Assembly (NCBI GenBank): GCA_946480655.1
Contig: CAMLKN010000021.1
Span: 1 to 17,026 of the forward strand
Direction of reading: 5' to 3'
DNA from: an uncultured Devosia sp.
GTDB taxonomy: Bacteria; Pseudomonadota; Alphaproteobacteria; Rhizobiales; Devosiaceae
Length of the DNA stretch: 17,026 nt
Shown here: piece after piece, positions 1 to 7,484 of the stretch
How positions within the stretch are numbered: position 1 is the first letter of the stretch
How the letters are laid out: every line of letters begins with the position of its first letter
Notes under the pieces: generated by a model
What the model was told of the DNA's origin: nothing
Database searches by the model: none
The model's input: the letters and a program-made list of their open reading frames with translations, nothing else
Translations under genes and position numbers: made by a program

Positions 1-1108
1 TGTAGCTCTCCTCGATACGCGCGGCAAAGGCGGGGTCAGCCTCGGCTTCAGAAAGGAGAATCTCGAGCACTTCTCCCGAGAGCCCGGGCCGATAGTCGGC
101 CGTGTTGGAAAAAAGCAGGATATCCATGCCGGCCCGCACAGCGCGCGTGACCGTTTGTTCGAGCGTAAAATGCTCCCGGATGGCGCCCATTTCGAGGTCG
201 TCGCTGATCACGACGCCGTCGAATCCCAATTCGTCGCGCAAGACGCCATTGATCCAGCGTGGGGACAGCGATGACGGCGTCTCGCCATCATCATCTGCGA
301 AATCGGCATGATAGAGATGGCCAACCATCACCATGTCGGCCATGCCCTCCCCGATCAGCGCCGCATAGGGCTCAAGCTCAACGGGGTCCCAGGTCTCGGT
401 AATGTCGACAAAGCCTTCGTGGCTATCCGCCGTCGAAGAGCCATGGCCGGGGAAATGCTTGAGAGCGGTGACCAGTCCCGCGTCACGGTGCGCCTTGATG
501 AAGGCCGCATCGTACTCGGTCACGACCTCCGGATCGGCCGAAAAGGCGCGACCGAAGCGGGCGATGATCTGGTTGTCAGGATTGGTATTGAGATCAGCCA
601 CGGGACCGAAATTGACCGAAAATCCTTGTTCCGCAATGGCTTGCGCCATGCGTGCATAGATGGCTTCGGCCTCGTCCGGGCTGTTGCGCGCGGCAATTGT
701 CGCAGCGTTGGGAATCTCGTCGAACCCGACATCCTTGGTCAGCCTTTCGACCGCCCCACCCTCCTGGTCCAGCGTAATGAACGGCGGCAGCCCGGGCGAC
801 GCGGCCTGGAACATCGCATTCATCTCGCGCACGGTGGAAAGGCTGGCGACATTCTTCTTGAGATACATGACGCCACCCAGCCGACCGGCGGCAAGCTCGG
901 CCGCCACGGCCTCGACACCCGCGTCGCCGGGGCCGTCGCCCTCAAAACCCACGACAATCATCTGCCCGGCCATCTGCTCGAGTGTCTGGGCGTGGGCGGG
1001 CACCATGGACAGCGCCAGGGCGACGGAAAGGGAGAGGAGGCGCAGCAAGCGGACACCGGAACCAGGGAATCGGAAGCGCACCTTGCCCAGCAAAACGCGG
1101 CGACACAA
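1..1108 (-). CDS. Exported glycoside hydrolase family 3 beta-N-acetylhexosaminidase (NagZ-like), C-terminus outside window
   Basis: The reverse strand is open from about 1108 to the window edge, giving about 369 codons with no stop. The translation has GH3 hallmarks: LDQEGGAVERL near the middle, KHFPGHG followed by DSH at about residues 217-230 (the NagZ-type loop carrying the His acid/base), and ISDDLEMGA at about 302-310, which holds the Asp nucleophile. In the family this cleaves terminal beta-GlcNAc, typically from muropeptides or chitin oligomers. Unlike cytoplasmic NagZ, it begins with a basic stretch, a hydrophobic core (LLSLSVALALSMV) and PAHAQ, a good signal peptide with cleavage after AHA, so it probably acts in the periplasm. 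The start is uncertain: TTG at 1108 has GGAGG 9 bases upstream, and an in-frame GTG lies at 1081. It follows acs on the same strand after 75 bases. The family call is secure; substrate is inferred. Confidence 0.87.
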   Translation of the reverse strand, partial: MCRRVLLGKVRFRFPGSGVRLLRLLSLSVALALSMVPAHAQTLEQMAGQMIVVGFEGDGPGDAGVEAVAAELAAGRLGGVMYLKKNVASLSTVREMNAMFQAASPGLPPFITLDQEGGAVERLTKDVGFDEIPNAATIAARNSPDEAEAIYARMAQAIAEQGFSVNFGPVADLNTNPDNQIIARFGRAFSADPEVVTEYDAAFIKAHRDAGLVTALKHFPGHGSSTADSHEGFVDITETWDPVELEPYAALIGEGMADMVMVGHLYHADFADDDGETPSSLSPRWINGVLRDELGFDGVVISDDLEMGAIREHFTLEQTVTRAVRAGMDILLFSNTADYRPGLSGEVLEILLSEAEADPAFAARIEESY

Positions 1109-1122
1109 TGTTTCCCGCCTCC

Positions 1123-1148
1123 AAAAACGGTTCGGGCGACGACCCGAA
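1123..1148 (-). terminator. Possible rho-independent terminator downstream of acs
   Basis: On the reverse strand a perfect 6-bp stem TTCGGG / CCCGAA with a 6-base loop (1131-1148) is followed, after CCG, by TTTTT (1127-1123). It lies 36 bases past the acs stop. The stem is short, and the T run overlaps the region just before the GGAGG of the GH3 gene, so the call is tentative. Confidence 0.4.
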
Positions 1149-1183
1149 GGTCGACGCCCGCAAATGTGCCGTAAAGGGACCGA

Positions 1184-3136
1184 TCAGGCCGGCTTGTTCT
1201 GCCGGTTTGCGATCAGGTCATCGACCACCGATGGATCGGCCAGGGTCGAGGTATCGCCCAGCGAGCCGAAGTCGTTCTCCGCCACCTTGCGCAGAATACG
1301 GCGCATGATCTTGCCCGAGCGGGTCTTGGGCAGGCCAGGCGCCCATTGAATATAGTCTGGCGAAGCGATCGGGCCGATTTCCTTGCGCACCCAGTTGCGG
1401 AGCTCGCCGCGCAGGGCGTCATTGTATTCCTCGCCGGCCATCAGGGTGACATAGCAGTAGATGCCCTGCCCCTTGATGTCGTGCGGGAAGCCGACAACCG
1501 CCGCCTCGGACACTTTCGGATGGGCCACGAGGGCGCTTTCGACTTCCGCTGTGCCCAGACGATGGCCAGAGACATTGAGCACGTCGTCGACGCGTCCGGT
1601 GATCCAGTAATAGCCATCCTCGTCGCGACGGCAGCCGTCGCCGGTGAAGTAATTGCCCTTGTAGGTCTCGAAATAGGTCGAGACGAACCGGCCATGGTCG
1701 CCCCAGATGGTGCGGGCCTGGCTTGGCCAGCTGTCCTTGATGACCAGCACGCCTTCAGCCTTGGTCTGTTCCTGAACCTTGCCTTCGGGCGAGAGCACTT
1801 CGGGGATGATCCCGAAGAAGGGCTTGGTCGCCGAACCCGGCTTGGTCGCGATGGCGCCGGGGAATGGCGCGATCATGTGCCCGCCGGTCTCGGTCTGCCA
1901 CCAGGCGTCGACGATCTCGCAGCGCCCCTTGCCCACCTTGTTGTAGTACCAGAGCCAGGCTTCCGGGTTGATCGGCTCGCCCACCGTGCCGAGCAGGCGC
2001 AGCGAGGGCATGTCGTGCTTTTCGACATATTCGGCGCCGGCACCCATCAGCGAGCGGATCGCGGTCGGGGCGGTGTGGAAGATATTGACCTTGTGGCGCT
2101 CGACCACCTGCCAGAAGCGGCTGGCATCGGGCCAGGAGGGGATACCCTCGAACATCACCGTCGTGGCGCCATTGGCCAGCGGCCCATAGACGATATAGCT
2201 GTGGCCGGTGATCCAGCCCACGTCGGCCGTGCACCAGAACACTTCGCCTCTTCTGTAGTCGAAGCTCAGCTCATGGGTCAGTGAGGTATAGGTGAGATAG
2301 CCGCCGGTCGTGTGCAGCACGCCCTTGGGCTTGCCGGTCGAGCCGGACGTATAGAGGATGAACAGCGGATCTTCCGCATTCATCGGTTCGGGATCGTTGA
2401 ACGGCTCGACGCCCGCAGCGGCCTCATGCCACCAGACGTCGCGGCTGCCCTTCATGGGGACATCGGCGCCGGTATTGTGCACCACCAGCACCTTCTGCAC
2501 GCCCGGGCAGTCTTCCAGCGCCTTATCGACATTGGCCTTGAGCGGCACGGTCTTGCCGCCGCGGCGGCCCTCGTCGGCAGTGATGACCACAGCCGAATCG
2601 CAGTCATTGATGCGGCCCGCCAACGAATCGGGCGAGAAGCCGCCGAACACCACCGAATGCACCGCGCCGATGCGGGCGCAGGCCAGCATGGCATAGGCCG
2701 CCTGCGGGATCATCGGCAGGTAAATGGTGACGCGGTCACCCTTCTTGACGCCCAGCGATTTCAGCACATTGGCGCAGCGGCAGACCTTTTCGTGCAGCGT
2801 GCGATAGGAAATGTACTCGGCCGGATCATTGGGATTGTCGGGCTCCCAGATGATGGCAATGTCGTCGCCATGCTCGGCCAGGTGCCGGTCGATGCAATTG
2901 GCGGCCACGTTGAGCACCCCGTCCTCGAACCATTTGATCGAGACATTGGGATATTCGAAGGTGGTGTTCTTGATCTTGGTGGGGAACGTCACCCAGTCGA
3001 GGCGCTTGGCCTGCTCGGCCCAGAACCCGTCCGGATCCTGGATGGAGCGCTGGTAGAGCGCGTCATACTGCTCGGCTGTGGTGTGGGTGCGCGCGATCGC
3101 GGCCGCGCTTGGCTGGAACAAGAGCTGCTCGCTCAT
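1184..3136 (-). CDS. acsA: Acetyl-CoA synthetase (AMP-forming)
   Basis: This activates acetate with ATP and CoA to acetyl-CoA in the cytoplasm. It is 650 residues, the usual length for the family. Visible in order: N-terminal ACS domain (about 10-80), the P-loop [11 protein letters not shown] at 262-272, the acetate-pocket/adenylate motif WWQTETGG at 412-419, the hinge region [13 protein letters not shown] at 514-526 including the domain-swivel Asp, and [10 protein letters not shown] at 604-613, whose Lys609 is the catalytic lysine that is acetylated by Pat-type enzymes in this family. The ATG at 3136 has GGGAGG 7 bases upstream, which fixes the start. It is divergent from a GNAT-like gene at 3320. 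A GNAT next to acs makes acetylation control tempting to propose, but that neighbour has a weak acetyl-CoA motif. No frameshift or missing residue is seen. Confidence 0.97.
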   Translation of the reverse strand: MSEQLLFQPSAAAIARTHTTAEQYDALYQRSIQDPDGFWAEQAKRLDWVTFPTKIKNTTFEYPNVSIKWFEDGVLNVAANCIDRHLAEHGDDIAIIWEPDNPNDPAEYISYRTLHEKVCRCANVLKSLGVKKGDRVTIYLPMIPQAAYAMLACARIGAVHSVVFGGFSPDSLAGRINDCDSAVVITADEGRRGGKTVPLKANVDKALEDCPGVQKVLVVHNTGADVPMKGSRDVWWHEAAAGVEPFNDPEPMNAEDPLFILYTSGSTGKPKGVLHTTGGYLTYTSLTHELSFDYRRGEVFWCTADVGWITGHSYIVYGPLANGATTVMFEGIPSWPDASRFWQVVERHKVNIFHTAPTAIRSLMGAGAEYVEKHDMPSLRLLGTVGEPINPEAWLWYYNKVGKGRCEIVDAWWQTETGGHMIAPFPGAIATKPGSATKPFFGIIPEVLSPEGKVQEQTKAEGVLVIKDSWPSQARTIWGDHGRFVSTYFETYKGNYFTGDGCRRDEDGYYWITGRVDDVLNVSGHRLGTAEVESALVAHPKVSEAAVVGFPHDIKGQGIYCYVTLMAGEEYNDALRGELRNWVRKEIGPIASPDYIQWAPGLPKTRSGKIMRRILRKVAENDFGSLGDTSTLADPSVVDDLIANRQNKPA

Positions 3137-3319
3137 CGTCTTCCTCCCTTATCTCTCCCGGCCTCCGTTCTACTGGCGCGTCCCACTGGCGGCAAGGGCT
3201 TGTCCCTGCGACTTAATGGGTATCCCCGGCAAGGCCAATTGCTCGATTGGCAGGGCACGGGCCGTTAACCGCGGCGCGCTACGCTCCAGAAAACCGCACT
3301 GCCGGAGGAGCTTGGCATC
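3137..3319. promoter_or_regulatory. Divergent intergenic region acs / GNAT-like gene with a palindrome
   Basis: This 183-base gap must hold promoters for both divergent genes. It contains a perfect inverted repeat GCCAAT-N6-ATTGGC at 3234-3251, the size expected of a dimeric repressor or activator site. I could not identify convincing -35/-10 pairs in either direction. The ribosome-binding sites at both edges are clear: GGAGG at 3304-3308 for the plus gene and GGGAGG just upstream of the acs ATG. Confidence 0.4.
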
Positions 3320-3883
3320 ATGGCCGAAATGACCATCCGCGCCGCAACCCATGCGGACCTCGATCTCGTCCACCGCGAGCTGAGCGACGTCATCCTGACC
3401 TCGCCCCACTATAACGATCGCTTCAAGCAGCACGAATCCGAGCGGCTCAACAAGGCCTTCCTCAAGGGCCTGATGGCCATCGACCCCTGGCACATCATGC
3501 TCATGTGCGCCGATGGCGTGCCGGGCGGCGCCATGGTCTCCGGCCCCGAATGCGGCTCGATCTTCCGCTACTGGAGCTGGGTCTTCCCCAGCCATCGCCA
3601 GACCAAACTGGGCCTGTTCGGCATGCGCCAGTTTGACGAGCATTGGGACAATACCCGCTTCCACAAGGCCTTCACCTTCGTGCGCCCCGAAAACGAAGTC
3701 GCCCGGGCCCTCCTCAAGCGCTACGGCTACAAGGAAACAGCGCTGCTCGAGCAGCACATTTTCGGCCAGGACTATCTGCTGATCGAAAAGTTCTACACCC
3801 GCCCGGATGTCCCCTATGACAGCGGTTATGTCGGTCGCCTGGGACGGCTCAAGCAACGGCTGAAGGGGCTGGTTGGGGCTTAG
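3320..3883 (+). CDS. GNAT-like N-acetyltransferase family protein
   Basis: The protein is 187 residues. It opens with MAEMTIRAATHADLDLVHRE, the typical first strand and helix of GNAT enzymes, and later has PENEVARALLKRYGYKE (about 122-138), matching the GNAT motif B pattern of a helix plus a Gly-Tyr turn. The pyrophosphate-binding loop between them is degenerate: the expected Q/R-x-x-G-x-G/A is replaced by something like RQTKLGLFG. Acetyl-CoA binding is therefore probable but not certain. GGAGG lies 11 bases before the ATG at 3320; an ATG three codons later is the alternative start. It is divergent from acs and ends three bases before the convergent flippase-like gene. Substrate unknown. Confidence 0.75.
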   Translation: MAEMTIRAATHADLDLVHRELSDVILTSPHYNDRFKQHESERLNKAFLKGLMAIDPWHIMLMCADGVPGGAMVSGPECGSIFRYWSWVFPSHRQTKLGLFGMRQFDEHWDNTRFHKAFTFVRPENEVARALLKRYGYKETALLEQHIFGQDYLLIEKFYTRPDVPYDSGYVGRLGRLKQRLKGLVGA

Positions 3884-3886
3884 CCC

Positions 3887-5209
3887 CTACTCCGCCGCCA
3901 CGATCCGCCTGGCCCGGAACCACTGCAGGATCGACACGTCGATCCCCGCCGTCCTGAGGGCGATCAGCCACAGGGCGACCGACCAGACGGATATGGCGAT
4001 GATCGCCGCCATGGCCGCGCCCACCAGATGGAAGGGCGGCACCAGCAACACATTGCCCAGCGCCAGCGTCGCCATGCCCAGCATGACGGCAGGAAGGCTG
4101 GCCCAAGGCCGGTCGTGGATGGAGAGAACCATCGACGCCGGTCCCATGGCCGAGCGCACCACGAGGGCGAGGCAGAGGAGGGCCAGCGGCAGCGCGCCTT
4201 GGGTGAAATCCGGGCCGAACAGCAGCAGGGCGAAAGGCCCGCCCACCATCACCAGCACGAACAGCGCCAGCGACACTACGCTGGCCGCCAGATTGGCCTC
4301 GCCCACCTTGCGATGGAAGGCCGCCCGGTCCGCATTGGCCTCGCTTTCGAACATGTCGGGCAGGATGACGGCATAGACCGCCGCCACACCGAATGACACC
4401 AGCGCAAAGATGCGGGTGCAGACACCGAAGATCGCCAGTTCCTCGCGGTCGAGCAGGTTGGCCAGCAACAGCAGGTCGATGTCGAAGAAGAAATCGGTGG
4501 CCAGCGTAATCAGCACCCAGGGCGCTGCAAAACGCCACCACCGTGGCACTTCAGGCGCGCGCGTTTCGGCAGTTTCCTCAATGCGCGGCAGCGTCGCCAG
4601 CACAAATCCCAGATGCACCAGGGCAATCAGTACGTAGCCGACGGCGGTGACCCAGAGCATGGTGGCGAAGGCCGCTTCGGGAGACCCCATCACCGCCGCC
4701 GCGATCAACACGGTGCCCAGCACCATCATCGGGCGAAAGATGCCGTCCGCAAAGAAACCGGCAAAGGGGCGCTTGAGCCCGACCAGCACGCCGCCGTTGA
4801 CATAGACCAGCGCCGTCGCGAGGGCCAACAGCGCCACGGGCACGAAATAGACCGCCACGACATGCCCGGCGAGCCCAAGCCCATTGAGGACGATCGGGCC
4901 CAGGATCATGACGACGAGGAACACCAGGGCCACATGGCCATAGGCCCGGCTCAGAAAGGCCACCAGCTGCCGCCGGTCGCCGCGCGCGCGGTATTCGGCA
5001 GCGAAATAGGTGCCGATGGTCTGGAAGCCGAGCGGCATGGCAACGGCGATCAGGTTCACCGTGGCGATGACGATGAGATAGTCGCCCAGGAGGGCCGCGC
5101 CCCAGAACTGGGCGATGAAGGCCTGCACCAGGAAAATGAGACCTGCACCGAACAGGCGTCCGCCGAAGATGATGGTCGATTGCGACGCCAGCCGCCGCGC
5201 CAGGCTCAT
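3887..5209 (-). CDS. Flippase-like polytopic membrane protein (polysaccharide biosynthesis / MOP superfamily)
   Basis: The protein is 440 residues and strongly hydrophobic throughout, with about 12 predicted membrane helices, starting with a short basic N-terminus (MSLARRLASQS) followed by a first helix rich in Phe, Gly and Ile. The overall pattern, including RARGDRRQL between helices and a long central helix-rich region, resembles Wzx/MATE-type (MOP superfamily) lipid-linked oligosaccharide flippases. Its ATG overlaps the stop of the upstream FemAB-like gene by four bases (5206-5209), so the two are translationally coupled and probably serve the same cell-surface pathway. The likely role is export of an undecaprenyl-linked glycan or envelope precursor; the substrate cannot be read from the sequence. 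No glycosyltransferases lie nearby. Confidence 0.83.
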   Translation of the reverse strand: MSLARRLASQSTIIFGGRLFGAGLIFLVQAFIAQFWGAALLGDYLIVIATVNLIAVAMPLGFQTIGTYFAAEYRARGDRRQLVAFLSRAYGHVALVFLVVMILGPIVLNGLGLAGHVVAVYFVPVALLALATALVYVNGGVLVGLKRPFAGFFADGIFRPMMVLGTVLIAAAVMGSPEAAFATMLWVTAVGYVLIALVHLGFVLATLPRIEETAETRAPEVPRWWRFAAPWVLITLATDFFFDIDLLLLANLLDREELAIFGVCTRIFALVSFGVAAVYAVILPDMFESEANADRAAFHRKVGEANLAASVVSLALFVLVMVGGPFALLLFGPDFTQGALPLALLCLALVVRSAMGPASMVLSIHDRPWASLPAVMLGMATLALGNVLLVPPFHLVGAAMAAIIAISVWSVALWLIALRTAGIDVSILQWFRARRIVAAE

Positions 5210-6381
5210 CGGAAATCGTCCGGCAGCGCGGCCGGCGTCTGGTCGGGGCGGGCCCGGTTGGGCCGGATCATCTCGATGCGGCGGCGCACTTCGTTATAGG
5301 CCTCGCGGGCTGCGAAGGCCCCTGCCCCCAGCGCATAGGCCAGCGGGCGCGAAGCATAGTTGGCTACCGGCGGCACCGGCCGGATCAGGCCCATCTCGCC
5401 CACCATGCCCTTCTTGAACTGATGCAGCCCCTGGAACCCGTCCGTGCCCCCCAGGTCATACCAGCGCGCCTTGGTGTGGTCGCGCAGCCAGCGGATGACG
5501 TGCCAGTGCATGAAATAGCCTGCGCGCAGCGGCAGCGCCGAATCGTTGCTGGCGCCATAGAGATAGACCGCGCGCTCGCCGGCCTTGAAGATCAGCGCGC
5601 CATAAACGACCTCGCCCTCGTGCCGGACGAAGAACAGCTCGGGCCGCAGGGGCTCGTCCATCGCCATCAGCGCGTCGAGCGTGTCGAAGGCCGAGTAGTC
5701 CGGGAACTGCTTCCGGTCGCTCATCGCCGCATAAAGGGTCTTGAACTCCTCGAGCCGCTCGGGACCGGCATGCTCGAAACTGAGGTCTGATTTTTCCGAC
5801 TTGCCGAGCTGGCGGCGCCACGTCTGGCCAAAGCTCTTGCGTTGCGCTTCGTCGGAGAGGCGCAGGTTGACCAGATACCGGTCAGGAAAGCGCAGCACGG
5901 CGCCGCGCTTGAAGCCGCGTGCCTTGAGGGTCAGGTATTCCTCGTTGCGCTCACCCATGGATGCATGCGGCAGGACCGAGAGCATCATGCCGCGCTCGAC
6001 TGCATACTCGGCCACCAGGGCCTCGATCATGCCGGCATAAAGCGCTGCGGCATCAGGCGCGCTGCGATCCGCCTGCATCGGACCCCACTTGATGATGGCG
6101 ATCTGTGACAGGCCCATCGGCAGGCGCTGCACCATGACCAGGGCGCCGCCCACGATCCGGCCGTTGCGCTCGAACAGGCGCGGTTCGGGCGTCACGCCCG
6201 GCCAGCGAATGGCGGCAAAGGCGAAGAGCTGTTCCTGGCAGACGCCGTCAAACCCGGAAATGACCCTGTCCCATTCCGCCCCGCCAACCTTGCGGGTGAC
6301 AAGCACGGGAACCATCGCGCGGTCCATGGACGGGGCCGCCGCGCTGGTCGGAGAAAGGGTCATTCCTGCTGTAGCGGACAT
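5206..6381 (-). CDS. FemAB-like / GNAT-fold aminoacyl- or acyl-transferase
   Basis: The protein is 391 residues. The C-terminal half carries the signature layout of FemAB-type double-GNAT proteins: a basic segment FGQTWRRQLGKSEKSDL (184-200), GALIFKAGERAVYLYGASND (261-280), MHWHVIRWLRD (291-301), RWYDLGGTDG (306-315) and HQFKKGMVGE (320-329). Known relatives add amino acids to peptidoglycan precursors or modify exopolysaccharide; which applies here is not visible. No signal peptide or membrane helix is seen, so it should act in the cytoplasm or at the inner face. The ATG at 6381 has GGAAG 7 bases upstream, and an in-frame ATG at 6363 is an alternative. The Shine-Dalgarno lies inside a perfect hairpin, listed separately. 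Translationally coupled to the flippase-like gene. Confidence 0.83.
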   Translation of the reverse strand: MSATAGMTLSPTSAAAPSMDRAMVPVLVTRKVGGAEWDRVISGFDGVCQEQLFAFAAIRWPGVTPEPRLFERNGRIVGGALVMVQRLPMGLSQIAIIKWGPMQADRSAPDAAALYAGMIEALVAEYAVERGMMLSVLPHASMGERNEEYLTLKARGFKRGAVLRFPDRYLVNLRLSDEAQRKSFGQTWRRQLGKSEKSDLSFEHAGPERLEEFKTLYAAMSDRKQFPDYSAFDTLDALMAMDEPLRPELFFVRHEGEVVYGALIFKAGERAVYLYGASNDSALPLRAGYFMHWHVIRWLRDHTKARWYDLGGTDGFQGLHQFKKGMVGEMGLIRPVPPVANYASRPLAYALGAGAFAAREAYNEVRRRIEMIRPNRARPDQTPAALPDDFR

Positions 6382-6386
6382 GGCAA

Positions 6387-6418
6387 AGCTTCCGGCAGAT
6401 GCAATTCAGCCGGAAGCT
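6387..6418 (-). promoter_or_regulatory. Perfect 10-bp hairpin enclosing the Shine-Dalgarno of the FemAB-like gene
   Basis: AGCTTCCGGC (6387-6396) and GCCGGAAGCT (6409-6418) are exact inverted repeats around a 12-base loop. In the reverse-strand transcript the 3' arm includes GGAAG, the only good ribosome-binding site for the ATG at 6381. The folded form would hide it. As DNA it could equally be a dimer-binding operator. Confidence 0.55.
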
Positions 6419-6421
6419 AGT

Positions 6422-6569
6422 CTCACGAAGTGAGCAAATCCCTATCCCCGCGGCACAAATGCCGCAAACCTTCGGCCTTGGTTACCAGACTTCAAATCCG
6501 CCTCAGGCCGGTTCGCTCCGGTGGAGCGAACTTGGGTGAGGCTCTCCCCGGCAAAGCTTGGGGAGAGCC
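6422..6569. repeat. Cluster of four further perfect inverted repeats between terC and the FemAB-like gene
   Basis: Four exact stems follow one another: CTCAC-gaa-GTGAG (6422-6434), GCGGCA-caaa-TGCCGC (6450-6465), GTTCGCTCC-ggt-GGAGCGAAC (6511-6531) and GGCTCTCCCC-N10-GGGGAGAGCC (6540-6569). The last lies 15 bases past the terC stop and could serve as its terminator, although no T run follows. The decamer GGCAAAGCTT occurs twice, in the loop at 6550-6559 and at 6382-6391. The density suggests an intergenic palindromic repeat element. The remaining bases of this roughly 200-base gap hold no gene that I can see. Confidence 0.55.
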
Positions 6570-6584
6570 CGAGCATACAGTCGT

Positions 6585-7283
6585 CTAGTGGGCAGCCGCA
6601 GCGCCCACGGCGTGAGGCGTATAGAGGAACGGAATTTCCGGAATGGCGACGAATGCGCCCAGACCCTCGAGGCTCATGCGGATGGCCACAAAGAGGATCA
6701 TCAGCAGGCCGATCCAGGCGATCCAGTGGTAGCGGTGCAGCAGGCGGGCGATGAAAGTCGCGGCCACGCCCATCAGCACGACCGACAGGGCAAGCCCGAA
6801 GACCAGCGCCTCGAAGTGGTGCTGGGCCGCACCGGCCACGGCCAGCACGTTGTCGAGCGACATCGAGACGTCGGCAATGATGATCTGGGTGACGGCCTGC
6901 CGGAGGGTCTTCTTCGGTGCCTTGCCGGCCACCATGCCATCGGCATTGTGGTCGGCATCTTCCAGCGCTTCGGTTGCCTCTTCTTCCTCGGCATCCGAGA
7001 CGGTCAGCTCGCGATACATCTTCCAGCAGACCCAGAGCAGCAGCAGGCCGCCCGCGATCAAGAGGCCCCCGCCCAGCGACAGCAGCTGCGTGGTGACGAG
7101 AGCGAAGGCGATGCGCAGGCCCGTCGCGGCCAGGATGCCGATCAGGATGGCGCGACGGCGCAGGTCTGGCGCGAGGCCAGCGGCGGCAAGGCCGATGACG
7201 ACGGCATTGTCGCCCGCCAGCACCAGATCGATCATGATGACCTGGAAAAGAGAGGAAAGAAAACCGGGGTCGATGCCGAGCAT
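6585..7283 (-). CDS. TerC family integral membrane protein, YjbE type
   Basis: The protein is 232 residues with about seven membrane helices. The family signature is present twice: LVLAGDNAVVIGLAA near residues 20-34 and ADVSMSLDNVLAVAG at 137-151, each with the Asp-Asn pair (D25-N26 and D144-N145) thought to form a metal path. The two halves are split by a cytoplasmic-looking acidic loop at about 97-113 (many Glu and Asp). TerC/YjbE-type proteins are linked to export of Mn2+ or to metallation of exported enzymes, which is family knowledge rather than something seen here. The ATG at 7283 begins directly with the conserved first helix. I found no convincing yybP-ykoY riboswitch in the 200 bases upstream, although many YjbE genes elsewhere are controlled by one. 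Confidence 0.92.
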   Translation of the reverse strand: MLGIDPGFLSSLFQVIMIDLVLAGDNAVVIGLAAAGLAPDLRRRAILIGILAATGLRIAFALVTTQLLSLGGGLLIAGGLLLLWVCWKMYRELTVSDAEEEEATEALEDADHNADGMVAGKAPKKTLRQAVTQIIIADVSMSLDNVLAVAGAAQHHFEALVFGLALSVVLMGVAATFIARLLHRYHWIAWIGLLMILFVAIRMSLEGLGAFVAIPEIPFLYTPHAVGAAAAH

Positions 7284-7484
7284 GATGGGTCCCTTGCGCA
7301 GGCGGGTAACGGAGACGTGACACGCTGCTACGCCCGACGGGAACCCGCATCAAGGGGGCAAGTTCCAGAACCCGACGAAAGTTCAAGGTTTTCCGAGCTT
7401 TTGGGCCGGTTTTGACAGGCTGGCGACAGGAAACGCCCCTCGTCATGGACAAGGCGGCGTTTCGGTCTGTTCGGGGGAAACGGA
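7284..7484 (-). promoter_or_regulatory. Upstream region of terC with a possible EcfG (general stress) type promoter
   Basis: There is no gene here. On the reverse strand GGAAC (7366-7362), 18 bases and then TT (7343-7342) match the GGAAC-N18/19-TT layout known for alphaproteobacterial EcfG/RpoE2 promoters. Transcription would begin roughly 50 bases before the terC ATG. The motif is short, so a chance match is possible. Confidence 0.25.

Noticed and set aside
308..2284. Plus-strand open frames opposite the GH3 and acs genes
   Set aside because: The reverse strand encodes clear GH3 and acetyl-CoA synthetase proteins. The plus-strand products are low-complexity in Arg, Gly, Ala and Asp with no start signals.
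6442..7452. 336-codon reverse-strand frame overlapping terC
   Set aside because: Arg/Pro/Gly-rich shadow of the TerC gene in another frame.
7284..7484. yybP-ykoY (Mn) riboswitch upstream of the TerC/YjbE gene
   Set aside because: Expected for the family, but I could not see the conserved core or its stems. A covariance search would settle it.
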